From contig JBKBIT010000021.1 of assembly GCA_046297455.1 (NCBI GenBank), positions 1-64,000 on the forward strand: 64,000 nt of DNA. Direction: 5' to 3'. The notes beneath the pieces are model-generated. The model had not been told where the DNA came from. It worked only from the letters and a program-made list of their open reading frames with translations, and ran no database searches. Source of the stretch: ZYF759 sp046297455 (GTDB lineage Bacteria; Pseudomonadota; Alphaproteobacteria; Rhizobiales; Rhizobiaceae). The position numbers were made by a program, and so were the translations under genes. Positions 33,587 through 42,508 of this stretch are shown piece after piece (within the stretch, counting starts at the first letter, position 1; each line of letters opens with the position of its first letter).

Positions 33587-34921
33587 TCAGCGTGTGGCAC
33601 CGGGCTGCTTCTCATCCCCCGCCACGACGAAGATCAACATGCCGAGATAGACGCCGAACTGCAGGATAGTCGAGGCATGCGCGAACATCACCGATGTCAC
33701 GCCGTAGATCAGCTGCGCGCCAACCACCCACATCACCGCCAGCGCCCAGATGTGATGAGCCGGGTTTGCCAGCCGCTTGACGGCCAACCACAATGCGACG
33801 ACCATCGGCGCGTAGAAGAGTACGAAGCCGACGAGCCCCGTCTTGAGCAGAAGATCGAGATACTCGTTGTGAATGTGGCCGTAATACAGAAGCCGCGACC
33901 CCTCGGGCAGGCCCGCCGCCGGATGGCGCAGGACTTCCGGCATGGACGAGATCCCGTGTCCAAACAGCAGCTGCTCGGGTATCAGGCTGATGGCCGCCGC
34001 CCATAGCTCGTATCGGACGCTCGTGCCGCTGTAATACTGCAACTCGTCCGGATCGCCGAAGAGATAGCCCCAGAGGGTCGTCCACATGTGCGGATCGCGA
34101 CCAAACACGGCATAGGCCGACGCCAGGAGAAGCACCCCGCCGACCGCGGCGATGCCGAGGCTCCATTTAAGCCCGATACGCATCCACAGGAGCGCAAAGA
34201 CCAGCAAGACCAAGAGCGGCATTGTGATCAGTGTTCCCCTGCTGCCACTGATCGTGGCTGCAAGCGTCGTGGCGCCGAGCACGATGACGATGCCGGTCAG
34301 GGGCAGCCTTTTCGCCTCCGGCCTGATTCGATCCGCGAGGGTCAGCGTGAGGATGCCGGCCGACGTGATGAACAGCATCGAATAGGAGATCGGACTTGTG
34401 TTGCCGCCGACCCGTCCGCCGACGATCGACAGCTGTTGGAAATCGACACCGGCATGGATCGTGTAGGCTACGGCGACGGCCCAATGGGCACCGGCAACAA
34501 GAACGATCAGGCGGAACAGAGCCTGCCGGTCCTGACCAACCAGATGGTAAAAAAAGAGCCCGTTGATCAGTCCGATGAGAAAGCGGGCCGCATATTCGAT
34601 CGTGCCGGTCGATGCGCCGCGGAACCAGACATGCACGATGCACATGACCAGGAACCCGACATAGAGCGCTGCATACAGGCTGATCGCCCGAGGCAGCGTC
34701 GTGTTCCAGGGCTTCATGGCCAGCAGCAGCGGCGTTCCAACGATTATCGAGGCGACATAGAAATATCCGGCCTCAGCACTCGTTCCCCAAAGGCCCATGC
34801 CGATCAGGAAGCAGAGTGTGGCGATAAAGGCCGCGCCCGAAAAGAGCTTGCCGGGGCAAGGCGAACGCAGACGTCCGGACATCAGGCCAAAAGTATCCGG
34901 AAATGAGGGGAAACTACTCAT
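33587..34921 (-). CDS. O-antigen ligase family (Wzy_C) membrane protein
   Basis: This 444-residue polytopic protein has about 11-12 hydrophobic helices and the Wzy_C domain, with a large periplasmic loop (residues about 250-350) carrying the usual GHGISSMPEVLRHP and GHIHNEYLDLLLKTGLVGF motifs. Such enzymes join O-antigen to lipid A-core, or polymerise polysaccharide repeats, at the outer face of the inner membrane. The ATG at 34921 overlaps the end of the FkbM gene (ATGAGTAG), which shows translational coupling. It lies in the LPS region, but its exact acceptor is unknown. Confidence 0.88.
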   Translation of the reverse strand: MSSFPSFPDTFGLMSGRLRSPCPGKLFSGAAFIATLCFLIGMGLWGTSAEAGYFYVASIIVGTPLLLAMKPWNTTLPRAISLYAALYVGFLVMCIVHVWFRGASTGTIEYAARFLIGLINGLFFYHLVGQDRQALFRLIVLVAGAHWAVAVAYTIHAGVDFQQLSIVGGRVGGNTSPISYSMLFITSAGILTLTLADRIRPEAKRLPLTGIVIVLGATTLAATISGSRGTLITMPLLVLLVFALLWMRIGLKWSLGIAAVGGVLLLASAYAVFGRDPHMWTTLWGYLFGDPDELQYYSGTSVRYELWAAAISLIPEQLLFGHGISSMPEVLRHPAAGLPEGSRLLYYGHIHNEYLDLLLKTGLVGFVLFYAPMVVALWLAVKRLANPAHHIWALAVMWVVGAQLIYGVTSVMFAHASTILQFGVYLGMLIFVVAGDEKQPGATR

Positions 34922-35366
34922 GGGCAAAAAACAGGACGTTCTTCGACGAAACCGGCAGGCCGGCTCGCAGATGCCCAAGCGCATCGACCAATCCGTCATC
35001 GGACAAGATGCGGGCCTGATACCCGTATTGAAGACAAAGTTCCTGCACGACCCTTGCAGGGTTTTCATAAAGACCGGCGAGGATTTCCACCATCGGCAGG
35101 GGCCGGTCGCGCTTTATGGTTTCGCGCGCGCCTTCCAGCACCTCGACTTCGGTGCCATCGACGCCGACCGTCACCTTGCCGCGTGAAGATAACAATTCAG
35201 GGAGTATATCGATTTCCGGCTCACCCTTTCGGGCTTCCGATGCAAGTTTTCGCCTGCAGTAAATCCAACCAGGTATCAGAAAAAACTTGAGCCTGTCTTC
35301 CCACGTTAGTGTCACGGGTGTGTCTCGATGCTCTCTGGAATTGACGGCTATTTTGCAAATTGCCAT
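34914..35366 (-). pseudogene. FkbM-type methyltransferase with internal deletion
   Basis: The reading frame (150 aa) begins like an FkbM family methyltransferase (IDILPELLSSRGKVTV, the strand just before the SAM-binding DVGAN motif) and then jumps to the far end of the Rossmann fold (GVDGTEVEVLEGARETI, normally preceded by FIKI). Everything between, including the SAM-binding glycine loop, is missing, and the junction stays in frame. The remainder, to VLFFAHE, reads normally. I infer a loss of about 110-130 residues and a nonfunctional enzyme. The stop overlaps the O-antigen ligase start, so the frame may survive to couple translation. The true start is uncertain; a GTG at 35315 is an alternative. 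Confidence 0.75.
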
Positions 35367-35591
35367 TTATTCAAGGTCGACGCAAACCAGCCGATAAGAT
35401 CTGGCACATGGCAAGGCGCACGCCTCAGGAGCAAGCGCCCCAACGCCCTGCACAAGCGAGCGCGCGGCCTGTCGATCTACAGTGGCCGGTTGGCGAAAGA
35501 AAGCCCCCGCCACCTTACCCATTCGCATTTCCATCGCCCGCAGAAAGACACTAGTGTCAAAACGCCCTTCGATTCGGATATATGGACGCGC

Positions 35592-36083
35592 ATGGCGATT
35601 GATGTCGAACTAGATGCGATCGACTGGAAGATCCTGCGGGAACTCCAGGACGAAGGCCGCATGACCAATGTCGAGCTGTCGCGACGTGTCGGCATCTCGG
35701 CGCCCCCTTGCCTGCGCCGCGTCAAGCGCCTCGAGGAAGCCGGCATCATCAAGGGCTACCGGGCATTGCTCAACACGCAGCAGCTTGGATTTCCCGTCGT
35801 CGCCTTCTGCCTGATCGGCCTGCAGCACCAGTCGGACGCCGAGTTGAAGTCATTTGCCGAAAAGGCGAAGACGTGGAGCATCGTCAGGCGTGCCTGGATG
35901 GTGTCGGGAGAAACCGATTTCCTGTTGCACTGCGTCGCGCGCGATCTCACCACGTTTCAGACCTTCGTTATCGAGCAACTGACCTCGACGCCCAATGTCG
36001 ACACGGTGCGCACCGCGCTGACCATCCGCCAAATCAAGGACGAGGGCCTGGTGGCGATCGGAGAACGGAATGGCTCGGGATAG
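35592..36083 (+). CDS. lrp: Lrp/AsnC family transcriptional regulator
   Basis: A 163-residue protein: N-terminal AsnC-type helix-turn-helix (LDAIDWKILRELQDEGRMTNVELSRRVGIS cut over residues 6-36, then CLRRVKRLEEAG) and a C-terminal RAM domain (VVAFCLIGL, TGETDFLLHC-like SGETDFLLHC near 118) for amino-acid binding and oligomer assembly. In Sinorhizobium an lrp gene closes the LPS-core cluster, as here. The ATG at 35592 is chosen since upstream extension is shadow sequence. The GT2 gene begins 14 bases before its end. Confidence 0.93.
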   Translation: MAIDVELDAIDWKILRELQDEGRMTNVELSRRVGISAPPCLRRVKRLEEAGIIKGYRALLNTQQLGFPVVAFCLIGLQHQSDAELKSFAEKAKTWSIVRRAWMVSGETDFLLHCVARDLTTFQTFVIEQLTSTPNVDTVRTALTIRQIKDEGLVAIGERNGSG

Positions 36084-36873
36084 CCATGTTGTTCGACAGC
36101 CGCGGCTGAGCGGCATCGTCATCACCAAGGACGAGGCCCGCAATCTCGAGGCTTGTCTCGCGAGCATGTCGTTTTGCGACGAGATCATTGTTGTCGACAG
36201 CGGCAGCACGGACGGAACCCAGGACATCGCAAGGCGCTGCGGGGCCAGGCTGATCGAGCGTGAATGGCCGGGCTATGGCCCGCAGAAGGAATTCGCCCGC
36301 ACGCAGGCGACCGGGGAATGGATCCTGTCGCTGGACGCCGACGAACGCATCACGCCGCAATTGCGAACCGAGATAGAAGCAGCCATCGCAGATCCCGCCG
36401 CGGATGCCTATGAAATGCCGCGCCTCTCGACCTTTCTGGGTCGGGAGATGCGGCACTCAGGCTGGTGGCCCGATCACTGTCTGCGTCTGTTCCGCAAGGA
36501 CACGGCGAGCTTTTCCACCGATCTCGTTCATGAGAGCGCAAAGACCCAAGCCAGCATCGCGCGTTTTCAGGGCCATATCGAACACCACCCCATTCGCGAC
36601 CTGACGACCCTTATACGCAAGATCGACCAATATTCGGCTCTCGGCGGGCGCATGACCGCCGCCGGCAACAAACCTGTCAGCGCGCTCACACCTCTCCTGC
36701 GCGGCGGCTTCGCCTTTTTCAAGACCTATGTCATGAAACGGGGGTTTCTCGATGGTCCCGAAGGGCTGTTGAACGCCGCCGCGCATTCCCAGACCGTGTT
36801 CTGGAAATACGCTAGAGCGTGGGAAGCACGACGCTCCCCTCAGGCGGATCGACCTGACAGCAACGATTCGTAG
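36070..36873 (+). CDS. lpsC: Glycosyltransferase family 2, LpsC-like
   Basis: This 267-residue GT-A enzyme has the family 2 core: SGIVITKDEARNLEACLASM, then DEIIVVDSGSTDGTQDIA near residue 40, the DXD-like SLDADERITPQL near 95, and a WaaE/KdtX-like C-terminus (HESAKTQASI, FFKTYVMKRGFLDGPEG). It probably adds a sugar to the LPS core on the cytosolic face. Gene order suggests it is the equivalent of Sinorhizobium LpsC. It overlaps the 3' end of lrp by 14 bases and the convergent GT4 gene by 34 bases. GGAG lies eight bases before its ATG. Confidence 0.88.
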   Translation: MARDSHVVRQPRLSGIVITKDEARNLEACLASMSFCDEIIVVDSGSTDGTQDIARRCGARLIEREWPGYGPQKEFARTQATGEWILSLDADERITPQLRTEIEAAIADPAADAYEMPRLSTFLGREMRHSGWWPDHCLRLFRKDTASFSTDLVHESAKTQASIARFQGHIEHHPIRDLTTLIRKIDQYSALGGRMTAAGNKPVSALTPLLRGGFAFFKTYVMKRGFLDGPEGLLNAAAHSQTVFWKYARAWEARRSPQADRPDSNDS

Positions 36874-37898
36874 AGCGCTTCATGGGCGTGCGTGACAGCT
36901 GACGGCGAAAACAGGGTTCTGGCTCGCTTGCGGCCCGCATCCCCAATCGAGACTCGCCGTTCGGGATTGGCGATCAGCCCGGCAAGATTCTCGGACAGAG
37001 ACGACGGCTCCCCAACAGGGGACAGCAAGCCGGTGACGCCCTCGTCAATGGCCTCGGGGATGCCGCCAGCGCGCGTGGCCACCACGGGTTTGCCCGCCGC
37101 TTGCGCCTCGCAGAGACTCGACCCCAATCCCTCGCTGCGCGACGAAAGGACAACGACGTCCGCCCCCTTGATCAAGGCCGGCACATCCTCGCGCCACCCG
37201 AGAAAACGGACCCGCTGGAGTCCCAGCGAAGCGGATAATTCGCGCAACTCCGATTCAAGCGGTCCGGTGCCGGCAAGGTGAAGCCACGCTTCCCCACACC
37301 GGGCTTCGACTTGCTGCCATGCTGCCAGCAACGTTCGATGGTCTTTCTCGGCCGAAAAGGCGGCCACGCACAGCACCACGATGTCGCTGGGATCTGCTTC
37401 CAGCCGCTCCGGCTGGCTGCTGTCGAGCGCATCGAGATCGACCGCATCCGGGACAATGGCAAGCCGCTCTTCGGCAACCCCGGCCCGGGCCAATTCCCGC
37501 GCTGCGGCTTCCGATACACAGAAAAAGGCATCGGCCGCGCGATACTTCCAGCCCGAGCGTATCGCGTACGCATTGCGCCTGGACGCCACCACCCTGGCCT
37601 TTGTAAGCATTCGAATGGAAAGCGCGGTCGAAAGCGCATGGCTGTCATGGGCATGGATCAGTTTGAAGCCGTGTTGCACGATGAGTTGGCGGGCTCTGGC
37701 GATCGAGCCGAAGTCGAGAAGACCGTTGCAGCGCATCGGATGAGCCGGCAACACACCCGCCATGCGTTGCATCAACTGGGATCCCGGCGGTGCGCCCAGA
37801 TGCCCCCGCCAGGAGGGCGCAAGATGCGTCGCCAGCAGGCGGAACTGATTTTCGCCCCCACGCCATCCCGACGAATGCCACAGATGAAGCACGGTCAC
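36840..37898 (-). CDS. lpsD: Glycosyltransferase family 4, LpsD-like
   Basis: The 352-residue GT-B enzyme has an N-terminal acceptor domain (LHLWHSSGWRGGENQFRLLA) and a GT4 C-terminal donor domain (GADVVVLSSRSEGLGSSLCEAQAAGKPVVATRAGGIPEAI near residues 245-285, with the EX7E-type Glu pair). It is expected to extend the LPS core using a nucleotide sugar. It starts within the 3' end of the preceding gene (ATGA) and is the last gene of the greA-lpsBED unit. The assignment as LpsD rests on position. Confidence 0.85.
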   Translation of the reverse strand: MTVLHLWHSSGWRGGENQFRLLATHLAPSWRGHLGAPPGSQLMQRMAGVLPAHPMRCNGLLDFGSIARARQLIVQHGFKLIHAHDSHALSTALSIRMLTKARVVASRRNAYAIRSGWKYRAADAFFCVSEAAARELARAGVAEERLAIVPDAVDLDALDSSQPERLEADPSDIVVLCVAAFSAEKDHRTLLAAWQQVEARCGEAWLHLAGTGPLESELRELSASLGLQRVRFLGWREDVPALIKGADVVVLSSRSEGLGSSLCEAQAAGKPVVATRAGGIPEAIDEGVTGLLSPVGEPSSLSENLAGLIANPERRVSIGDAGRKRARTLFSPSAVTHAHEALYESLLSGRSA

Positions 37899-38836
37899 GG
37901 TTGGGACACCCCGAGAATGGCTACCGCGCGCCTGCGGAAACCATCATCGATCTCCTCGAAACGCGCGCGCGCGGCAGCCCCGAGTCGCTGCTTTCCAGCC
38001 TCGGGCATTGCAATCGCCTTTTCGATTGCTGCTTCGAGTACCGCCAGATCGACATGGAAATTCGTGCCCAGATGGCGCGGTTGGCTTGTGGCGACGGCGA
38101 CGGGCAGGCCACAGTCGGCATCGACATGCTCGTTCATCGGTGGGGCGTCGGTGGCGATGACGAGCGCGCCAACCGACAGCGCCTCAACGATGTGATGGCC
38201 CCAGCCTTCCGAACGCGATGGACAGAGATGAACACCGCATGCGTTTTGAAGGCGCTGCAACTCCTCATCCGACATGAAGCCGGAATGCAAGGTGACATTC
38301 GCCGGCACCTCTTTCGGCGCATTTTCGGCTTTCTGAATCAGCACCAGTTCCGGCCACTCGGGATGCCTTTGCCAAAGCGCCAGGACGTCTTCCGTGCCTT
38401 TCAGCGTGCTGGCGCCGGCGAGATGCAGGAACCGCCGCCAGTCTTTTTTCACCGAGCGGTCGAGCCGGTCCGGCGAGGTGAAGCCCAAATAATCCACGGC
38501 GACACCGAGTTCGGAGAAGATTTCCTCGGCGTGCCGCGTCTTGGCCAGCACCCGATCGATGTGCCTCAGATGGCGGACATATCTTCGGGGGAACCGTTCC
38601 TGATTGGGAATGAGCCAGTTCTCGTCTGAAGCCGAGAACCAGGCGGGAAAGGCGCGTTCGACATGAAGGATACGCTTGGCCCGACGGCGCCCGACAAGCC
38701 GCTCCACAAGGCCACGCGAACGCCGCTCGGCGAAAGCGCAATCCTTTCCAGCCGCCTCAATGGCGGCGGCGAGTATGGCGGCATCCTGCGTGAGGCCGTA
38801 ATTGTTGGAGCGGGCAACCAGAAGCCAGTCGATCAT
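37895..38836 (-). CDS. lpsE: Glycosyltransferase, LpsE-like
   Basis: A 313-residue enzyme with a GT4-like C-terminal half: LHLAGASTLKGTEDVLALWQRHPEWP near 140, then GVHLCPSRSEGWGHHIVEALSVGALVIATDAPPMNEHV near 205-243, the donor-binding region. The N-terminal half is short and divergent. It sits between lpsB and the lpsD-like gene, both joined to it by ATGA overlaps, so it belongs to the same LPS-core transcript. The ATG at 38836 is preferred to 38854 because it is the one overlapping the lpsB stop. The name LpsE rests on position. Confidence 0.83.
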   Translation of the reverse strand: MIDWLLVARSNNYGLTQDAAILAAAIEAAGKDCAFAERRSRGLVERLVGRRRAKRILHVERAFPAWFSASDENWLIPNQERFPRRYVRHLRHIDRVLAKTRHAEEIFSELGVAVDYLGFTSPDRLDRSVKKDWRRFLHLAGASTLKGTEDVLALWQRHPEWPELVLIQKAENAPKEVPANVTLHSGFMSDEELQRLQNACGVHLCPSRSEGWGHHIVEALSVGALVIATDAPPMNEHVDADCGLPVAVATSQPRHLGTNFHVDLAVLEAAIEKAIAMPEAGKQRLGAAARARFEEIDDGFRRRAVAILGVSQP

Positions 38837-39948
38837 CCCGGCTCCCTGGCCCAAAGCCCTTCGTAAACGGAAGCAAGCTCATCGGCTTCGCGCTGCAAGG
38901 GGAAATGTCGCCTGACATGGGCGATGCCTGCTCGGCCATGGGCCCGGGCAAGAGCCGAGTCGGACAGGTAGCGGCCAATGGCCTCGGTAAGCGCCGGCCC
39001 ATCGCCGGCCGGCACCACCGATCCGGTCTCTCCCTCGGCGACAAGTTCCGCATAGGCGCCTGCATCGCTGGCCACCACGGCAGCACCCGAGGCCATCGCC
39101 TCCAGCGGGGTCAGGCCGAAACCTTCGTTGCGCGACGGCGCCACGCAGAGTGCCACACGCCTGTACCAGATGCGGATGTCGGGCACCTCGCCCATGAACA
39201 GGACGCGGTCCGAAAGCCCTGCCTGCCGGACCTTTTCCTTGAGTGAAGTGGCGAAATCGGCATGCGGACCGGTCGTGCGGCCGGTGATGATGGCGGTCCA
39301 TTCAGGAAAACGCGGCAACAGCGCAATCATGGCATCGACGAAGAGATCGGTGCCTTTCTGATGCCGGATGCGCCCGAAACACCCCACCGCATAGCGCCCG
39401 GGCAGGCCCGAGGCCTCGAAAGCGTCCTCGGGCACCCGAGGCGGATGGAAGCGCTCGAGATCGATGCCATGCATGACCACCTTGTGGGGCACCTCAAGGA
39501 AAGACCCGGATACGCCGCTGGTCGCCACCACGGCATCCATCCGGCGGATCAGCCATTTTGTGAACGGCTTGTGGTGGCGCTGGGCGGCGGAGGTGAAGAC
39601 AAGGCGGAGCGGCATCCGCAGGATGTCGCGCAGAAGAAGACCGGCAACCATCTCGTTGTTGCGCCTGGCGTGCCAGATCCGGAAGGGCCGGGAAACAGGG
39701 CGCCGGTAGAGCTGCGGCAACTGGCGCCAGCGCAATGCCGGCAACGTTTCCGGCAGACCCGGGCCCAAAGTCGCGATCCCGAGGCTGCGCGCCTGTTGCG
39801 GCACAAGTTGCACGATGGTGCTGGTCACGCCCGACAGCCGCCGCTTGAAATTCGGCGCGATGACCTCGATCCGCGAGGGGTCCACGACAGAACCGGAAAC
39901 CTGAACGGACGACGCCGGCCGCGATGGGGCTTGCGCCTCGTCCGACAC
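38833..39948 (-). CDS. lpsB: LPS core glycosyltransferase LpsB/LpcC
   Basis: This 371-residue GT4 enzyme is close to rhizobial LpsB/LpcC, the mannosyltransferase that acts early in LPS-core assembly. Features are IEVIAPNFKRRLSGVTSTI near residue 27, RFHPPRVPEDAFEASGLP, GCFGRIRHQKGTDLFVDAM near 195 and the donor motif SRNEGFGLTPLEAMASGAAVVASDAGAY near 275. It starts with GTG five bases after the greA stop, the conserved rhizobial arrangement. Loss of LpsB in Sinorhizobium alters LPS core and peptide sensitivity. Confidence 0.93.
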   Translation of the reverse strand: MSDEAQAPSRPASSVQVSGSVVDPSRIEVIAPNFKRRLSGVTSTIVQLVPQQARSLGIATLGPGLPETLPALRWRQLPQLYRRPVSRPFRIWHARRNNEMVAGLLLRDILRMPLRLVFTSAAQRHHKPFTKWLIRRMDAVVATSGVSGSFLEVPHKVVMHGIDLERFHPPRVPEDAFEASGLPGRYAVGCFGRIRHQKGTDLFVDAMIALLPRFPEWTAIITGRTTGPHADFATSLKEKVRQAGLSDRVLFMGEVPDIRIWYRRVALCVAPSRNEGFGLTPLEAMASGAAVVASDAGAYAELVAEGETGSVVPAGDGPALTEAIGRYLSDSALARAHGRAGIAHVRRHFPLQREADELASVYEGLWAREPG

Positions 39949-39953
39949 CGCGG

Positions 39954-40427
39954 TCAGGCCCAGCTGACTTTGACCACCTCGTAGCCGCGCGCGCCACCGG
40001 GCGCGTTGACCTCGATCTCGTCGCCAACCTGCTTGCCGATCAGGGCACGTGCGATGGGCGAGGAAATGGAGATCCTGCCCGACTTCACGTCGGCCTCCTG
40101 ATCGCCAACGATCTGGTAGGTCTTTTCTTCTTCCGTGTCCTCGTCGACGAGCACCACGGTCGCGCCGAACTTAATCGTGTCGCCCGACATCTTGGTGATG
40201 TCGATGACGTCCGCACGCGCGACCAGATCCTCGAGCTCCTGAACCCGGCCTTCGTTGAGCGCCTGCGCTTCCTTGGCGGCATGGTACTCGGCATTCTCCG
40301 ACAGATCGCCGTGGGCGCGCGCCTCCGAAATCGCCTCGATGATGCGCGGCCGCTCTTCCTGCTGGCGCCAGCGCAGTTCTTCCTTCAGCGCTTCGTAGCC
40401 GGAAACGGTCATCGGGACCTTGTTCAT
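39954..40427 (-). CDS. greA: Transcription elongation factor GreA
   Basis: A 157-residue GreA with the N-terminal coiled coil (MTVSGYEALKEELRWRQQEER, EARAHGDLSENAEYHAAKEAQ near residues 35-56, carrying the acidic tip) and the C-terminal FKBP-like domain (FGATVVLVDEDTEEEKTYQIVGDQEAD). It rescues backtracked RNA polymerase by stimulating transcript cleavage. The ATG at 40427 gives the standard length; the frame continues upstream without similarity. It leads the LPS-core genes. Confidence 0.97.
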   Translation of the reverse strand: MNKVPMTVSGYEALKEELRWRQQEERPRIIEAISEARAHGDLSENAEYHAAKEAQALNEGRVQELEDLVARADVIDITKMSGDTIKFGATVVLVDEDTEEEKTYQIVGDQEADVKSGRISISSPIARALIGKQVGDEIEVNAPGGARGYEVVKVSWA

Positions 40428-40596
40428 GTCGCAACCCTCAAAATCAATGGTCTGCCTGTCACCGAAAATGGACAGGATTCGACAAAAAAATGAATGGTCC
40501 GGAAGCCATGGCCCACGAACCGTCCAACCCTCTTCGCCGGTCAATATAGTAATCGGCGGCCGGATTTTCACCTGCTTTTTTTGCCGGGCATCTTTC

Positions 40597-40947
40597 TCAA
40601 GCTCGAAAGATCAGCGCCGCACCTGCCGCGATAAGGGCAAACCCGGCAAGGTGATTCCAGGTCAGAGCCTCTTTCAGATAAACCACCGAGAAGATCGCAA
40701 ATACCGACAGCGTGATCACCTCCTGGATCGTCTTCAGCTCGGCTGCCGAATAGACCTGGTGGCCGACTCGATTGGCCGGCACCGCGAGCCAATATTCGAA
40801 GAAGGCGATGCCCCAGCTGATCATGACGACCGCCAGAAGCGGCGCCGACTTGAAATTGAGATGCCCATACCAGGCGAGCGTCATGAAGAGGTTCGAACCG
40901 ACCAGGAGCAGGATGGGCAGAACGTAGGGAGAAACCAGGAACGACAT
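40597..40947 (-). CDS. DMT family protein (DUF486)
   Basis: A 116-residue hydrophobic protein with four predicted helices, the size and hallmark residues of the DUF486 family (SNLFMTLAWYGHLNF near residue 18, SWGIAFFEYWLAVPANRVG near 44, ELKTIQEVITLSVFAIFSVVYL near 70). It belongs to the drug/metabolite transporter superfamily as a half-size member that probably dimerises. Substrate unknown. Confidence 0.92.
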   Translation of the reverse strand: MSFLVSPYVLPILLLVGSNLFMTLAWYGHLNFKSAPLLAVVMISWGIAFFEYWLAVPANRVGHQVYSAAELKTIQEVITLSVFAIFSVVYLKEALTWNHLAGFALIAAGAALIFRA

Positions 40948-41099
40948 GGAAGGATCCGCGCAGGAGGAAGTCGGCCATTAGAGCCGGCGGGTGCAACGTG
41001 GCAACGACAATCGATGCGCCTCGGACTTTGTGCCGGTTCCTCTTGCCGTACGACGGATTTGGTTAGATCATCCGACAGGCCCAGACAGGATGACAAGCC

Positions 41100-41525
41100 A
41101 TGAAGAATGAGCCGGAAAAGGAATGGAGCCTGGCGATCGATCCCGACACCGTACGGATGTTCGTCCTCAAGGCTCGGGCCGTCAGCGCGGCGATCAATGA
41201 CGATTACGCAAGCGGCCATGAACATGAGGTCGAGCTCGACGACCAGTCGAGAGACTCCCACGCCCATGACGGTCTGGCCGAGGAGGAGGCCGACGACATG
41301 ACCTCCGAGGAGCTGGTCGAATTGATCGGCGACCTGAATGTAGATGAGGCTGCCGAACTCGTTGCTTTGGCGTGGATCGGCCGCGGTGACTTCGAAGCCG
41401 GCGAATGGGAAACGGCTGTCGCCGAAGCAAAGGCGCGCGGCAACAAGAGAACCGCGCAATATCTGATGGGCATGCCAATGCTGGGTGACTGGCTCGAGGA
41501 AGGCCTGGAAGCGATCGGCGCCTGA
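41100..41525 (+). CDS. DUF3775 domain-containing protein
   Basis: A 141-residue acidic cytosolic protein of the DUF3775 family (AIDPDTVRMFVLKAR near residue 11, VELIGDLNVDEAAELVALAWIGRGDF near 72, AQYLMGMPMLGDWLEEGL at the end). A His/Asp-rich stretch (residues about 40-60) lies between. The family is common in alphaproteobacteria and has no assigned function. The gene stands alone. Confidence 0.9.
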   Translation: MKNEPEKEWSLAIDPDTVRMFVLKARAVSAAINDDYASGHEHEVELDDQSRDSHAHDGLAEEEADDMTSEELVELIGDLNVDEAAELVALAWIGRGDFEAGEWETAVAEAKARGNKRTAQYLMGMPMLGDWLEEGLEAIGA

Positions 41526-41619
41526 AGCCAGCCCGGCGCGGCTTGATCCTTAACGAAGCGCTAAAGAAGCCTTTACAATTTGCCCCTAGGCTGAGCCGAG
41601 TTCTGGTTCGGGTTCGGTC

Positions 41620-42432
41620 ATGGCTTCTGTATTGCGTGCCATGGGGCGACGAACGTTTGCCCTGTTTGGAAAATCATCTGGACGGACAATGTCCTGCGCC
41701 GCAGTGCTGGCGTTGACGGCGCTATCGTTCTCCTCGTGTACGGCCAGCAGCGTTCTGTCGCCGCAGCCGCGGGCGGAAGTCGGCGGGCAATCCAATGCGC
41801 GCGGACTGCAGCGCCTGGTGCCCTCCAATCCCTTCGTCGTCGGCTACCCACGCGTCGACTTCTCTTCTCGTGCTCCCGGCGCAGCCATGCCGGCCCACGA
41901 GGTGGAGTGCCGCCAGCGACTGCGCCGCCTTGGCGTGACCTGGCGTGATCTGGCGCCCATCAACGATGGTGGCTCTTGCCGTATCGACCACCCTGTTCAG
42001 GTCACCAGCTTGGCGGGCAACACCCAGATGAAGCCTGCGGCGACGCTGAGCTGCGAGATGGCGGCGACCTTCGCCGAGTGGACACGCAACGAATTGCAGC
42101 CGGCGGCGCGCTGGCGCTACCTGTCGGGCGTCGGGGTCATCAACCAGGGCTCGAGCTATTCCTGCCGACGCATCGCAGGCTCCTCGACCCCATCGCAGCA
42201 TTCACGCGGCAACGCGCTCGATGTGATGAGCTTCACCCTTCGCAATGGCCGCGACATCGACGTCAGGGAACCGGGCTGGTTCTCATTCCGCCAGCGCGCC
42301 CTGCTCAACAACGTGCGCAGCGGCGGATGCCGATATTTCACGACCGTGCTTGGGCCGGGCTACAATGCGGCGCACGCCGATCACTTCCACTTCGACATCC
42401 AGGATCGCAATGGACGCGTCGCCTGCCGCTGA
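41620..42432 (+). CDS. Extensin-like C-terminal domain protein
   Basis: This 270-residue exported protein has a lipoprotein-like or Sec signal near residues 22-45 (LALTALSFSSCTAS) and the extensin-like C-terminal domain: ECRQRLRRLGV, CRIDHPVQVTSL, PSQHSRGNALDVMSF with the conserved HxxGxAxD near 190, and AHADHFHFD near 255. These His/Asp motifs are shared with LAS-type metallopeptidases such as VanY/MepA, so a peptidoglycan hydrolase role is plausible. Cysteines are numerous and probably form disulfides. An alternative ATG is at 41641. Confidence 0.87.
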   Translation: MASVLRAMGRRTFALFGKSSGRTMSCAAVLALTALSFSSCTASSVLSPQPRAEVGGQSNARGLQRLVPSNPFVVGYPRVDFSSRAPGAAMPAHEVECRQRLRRLGVTWRDLAPINDGGSCRIDHPVQVTSLAGNTQMKPAATLSCEMAATFAEWTRNELQPAARWRYLSGVGVINQGSSYSCRRIAGSSTPSQHSRGNALDVMSFTLRNGRDIDVREPGWFSFRQRALLNNVRSGGCRYFTTVLGPGYNAAHADHFHFDIQDRNGRVACR

Positions 42433-42508
42433 AGGCGCGCGTTGAACCTGTCACGGACGACCGCTATAGAGGCGTTTCATCCTCCGACGGGCGACGGAAC
42501 CGGTCCGA

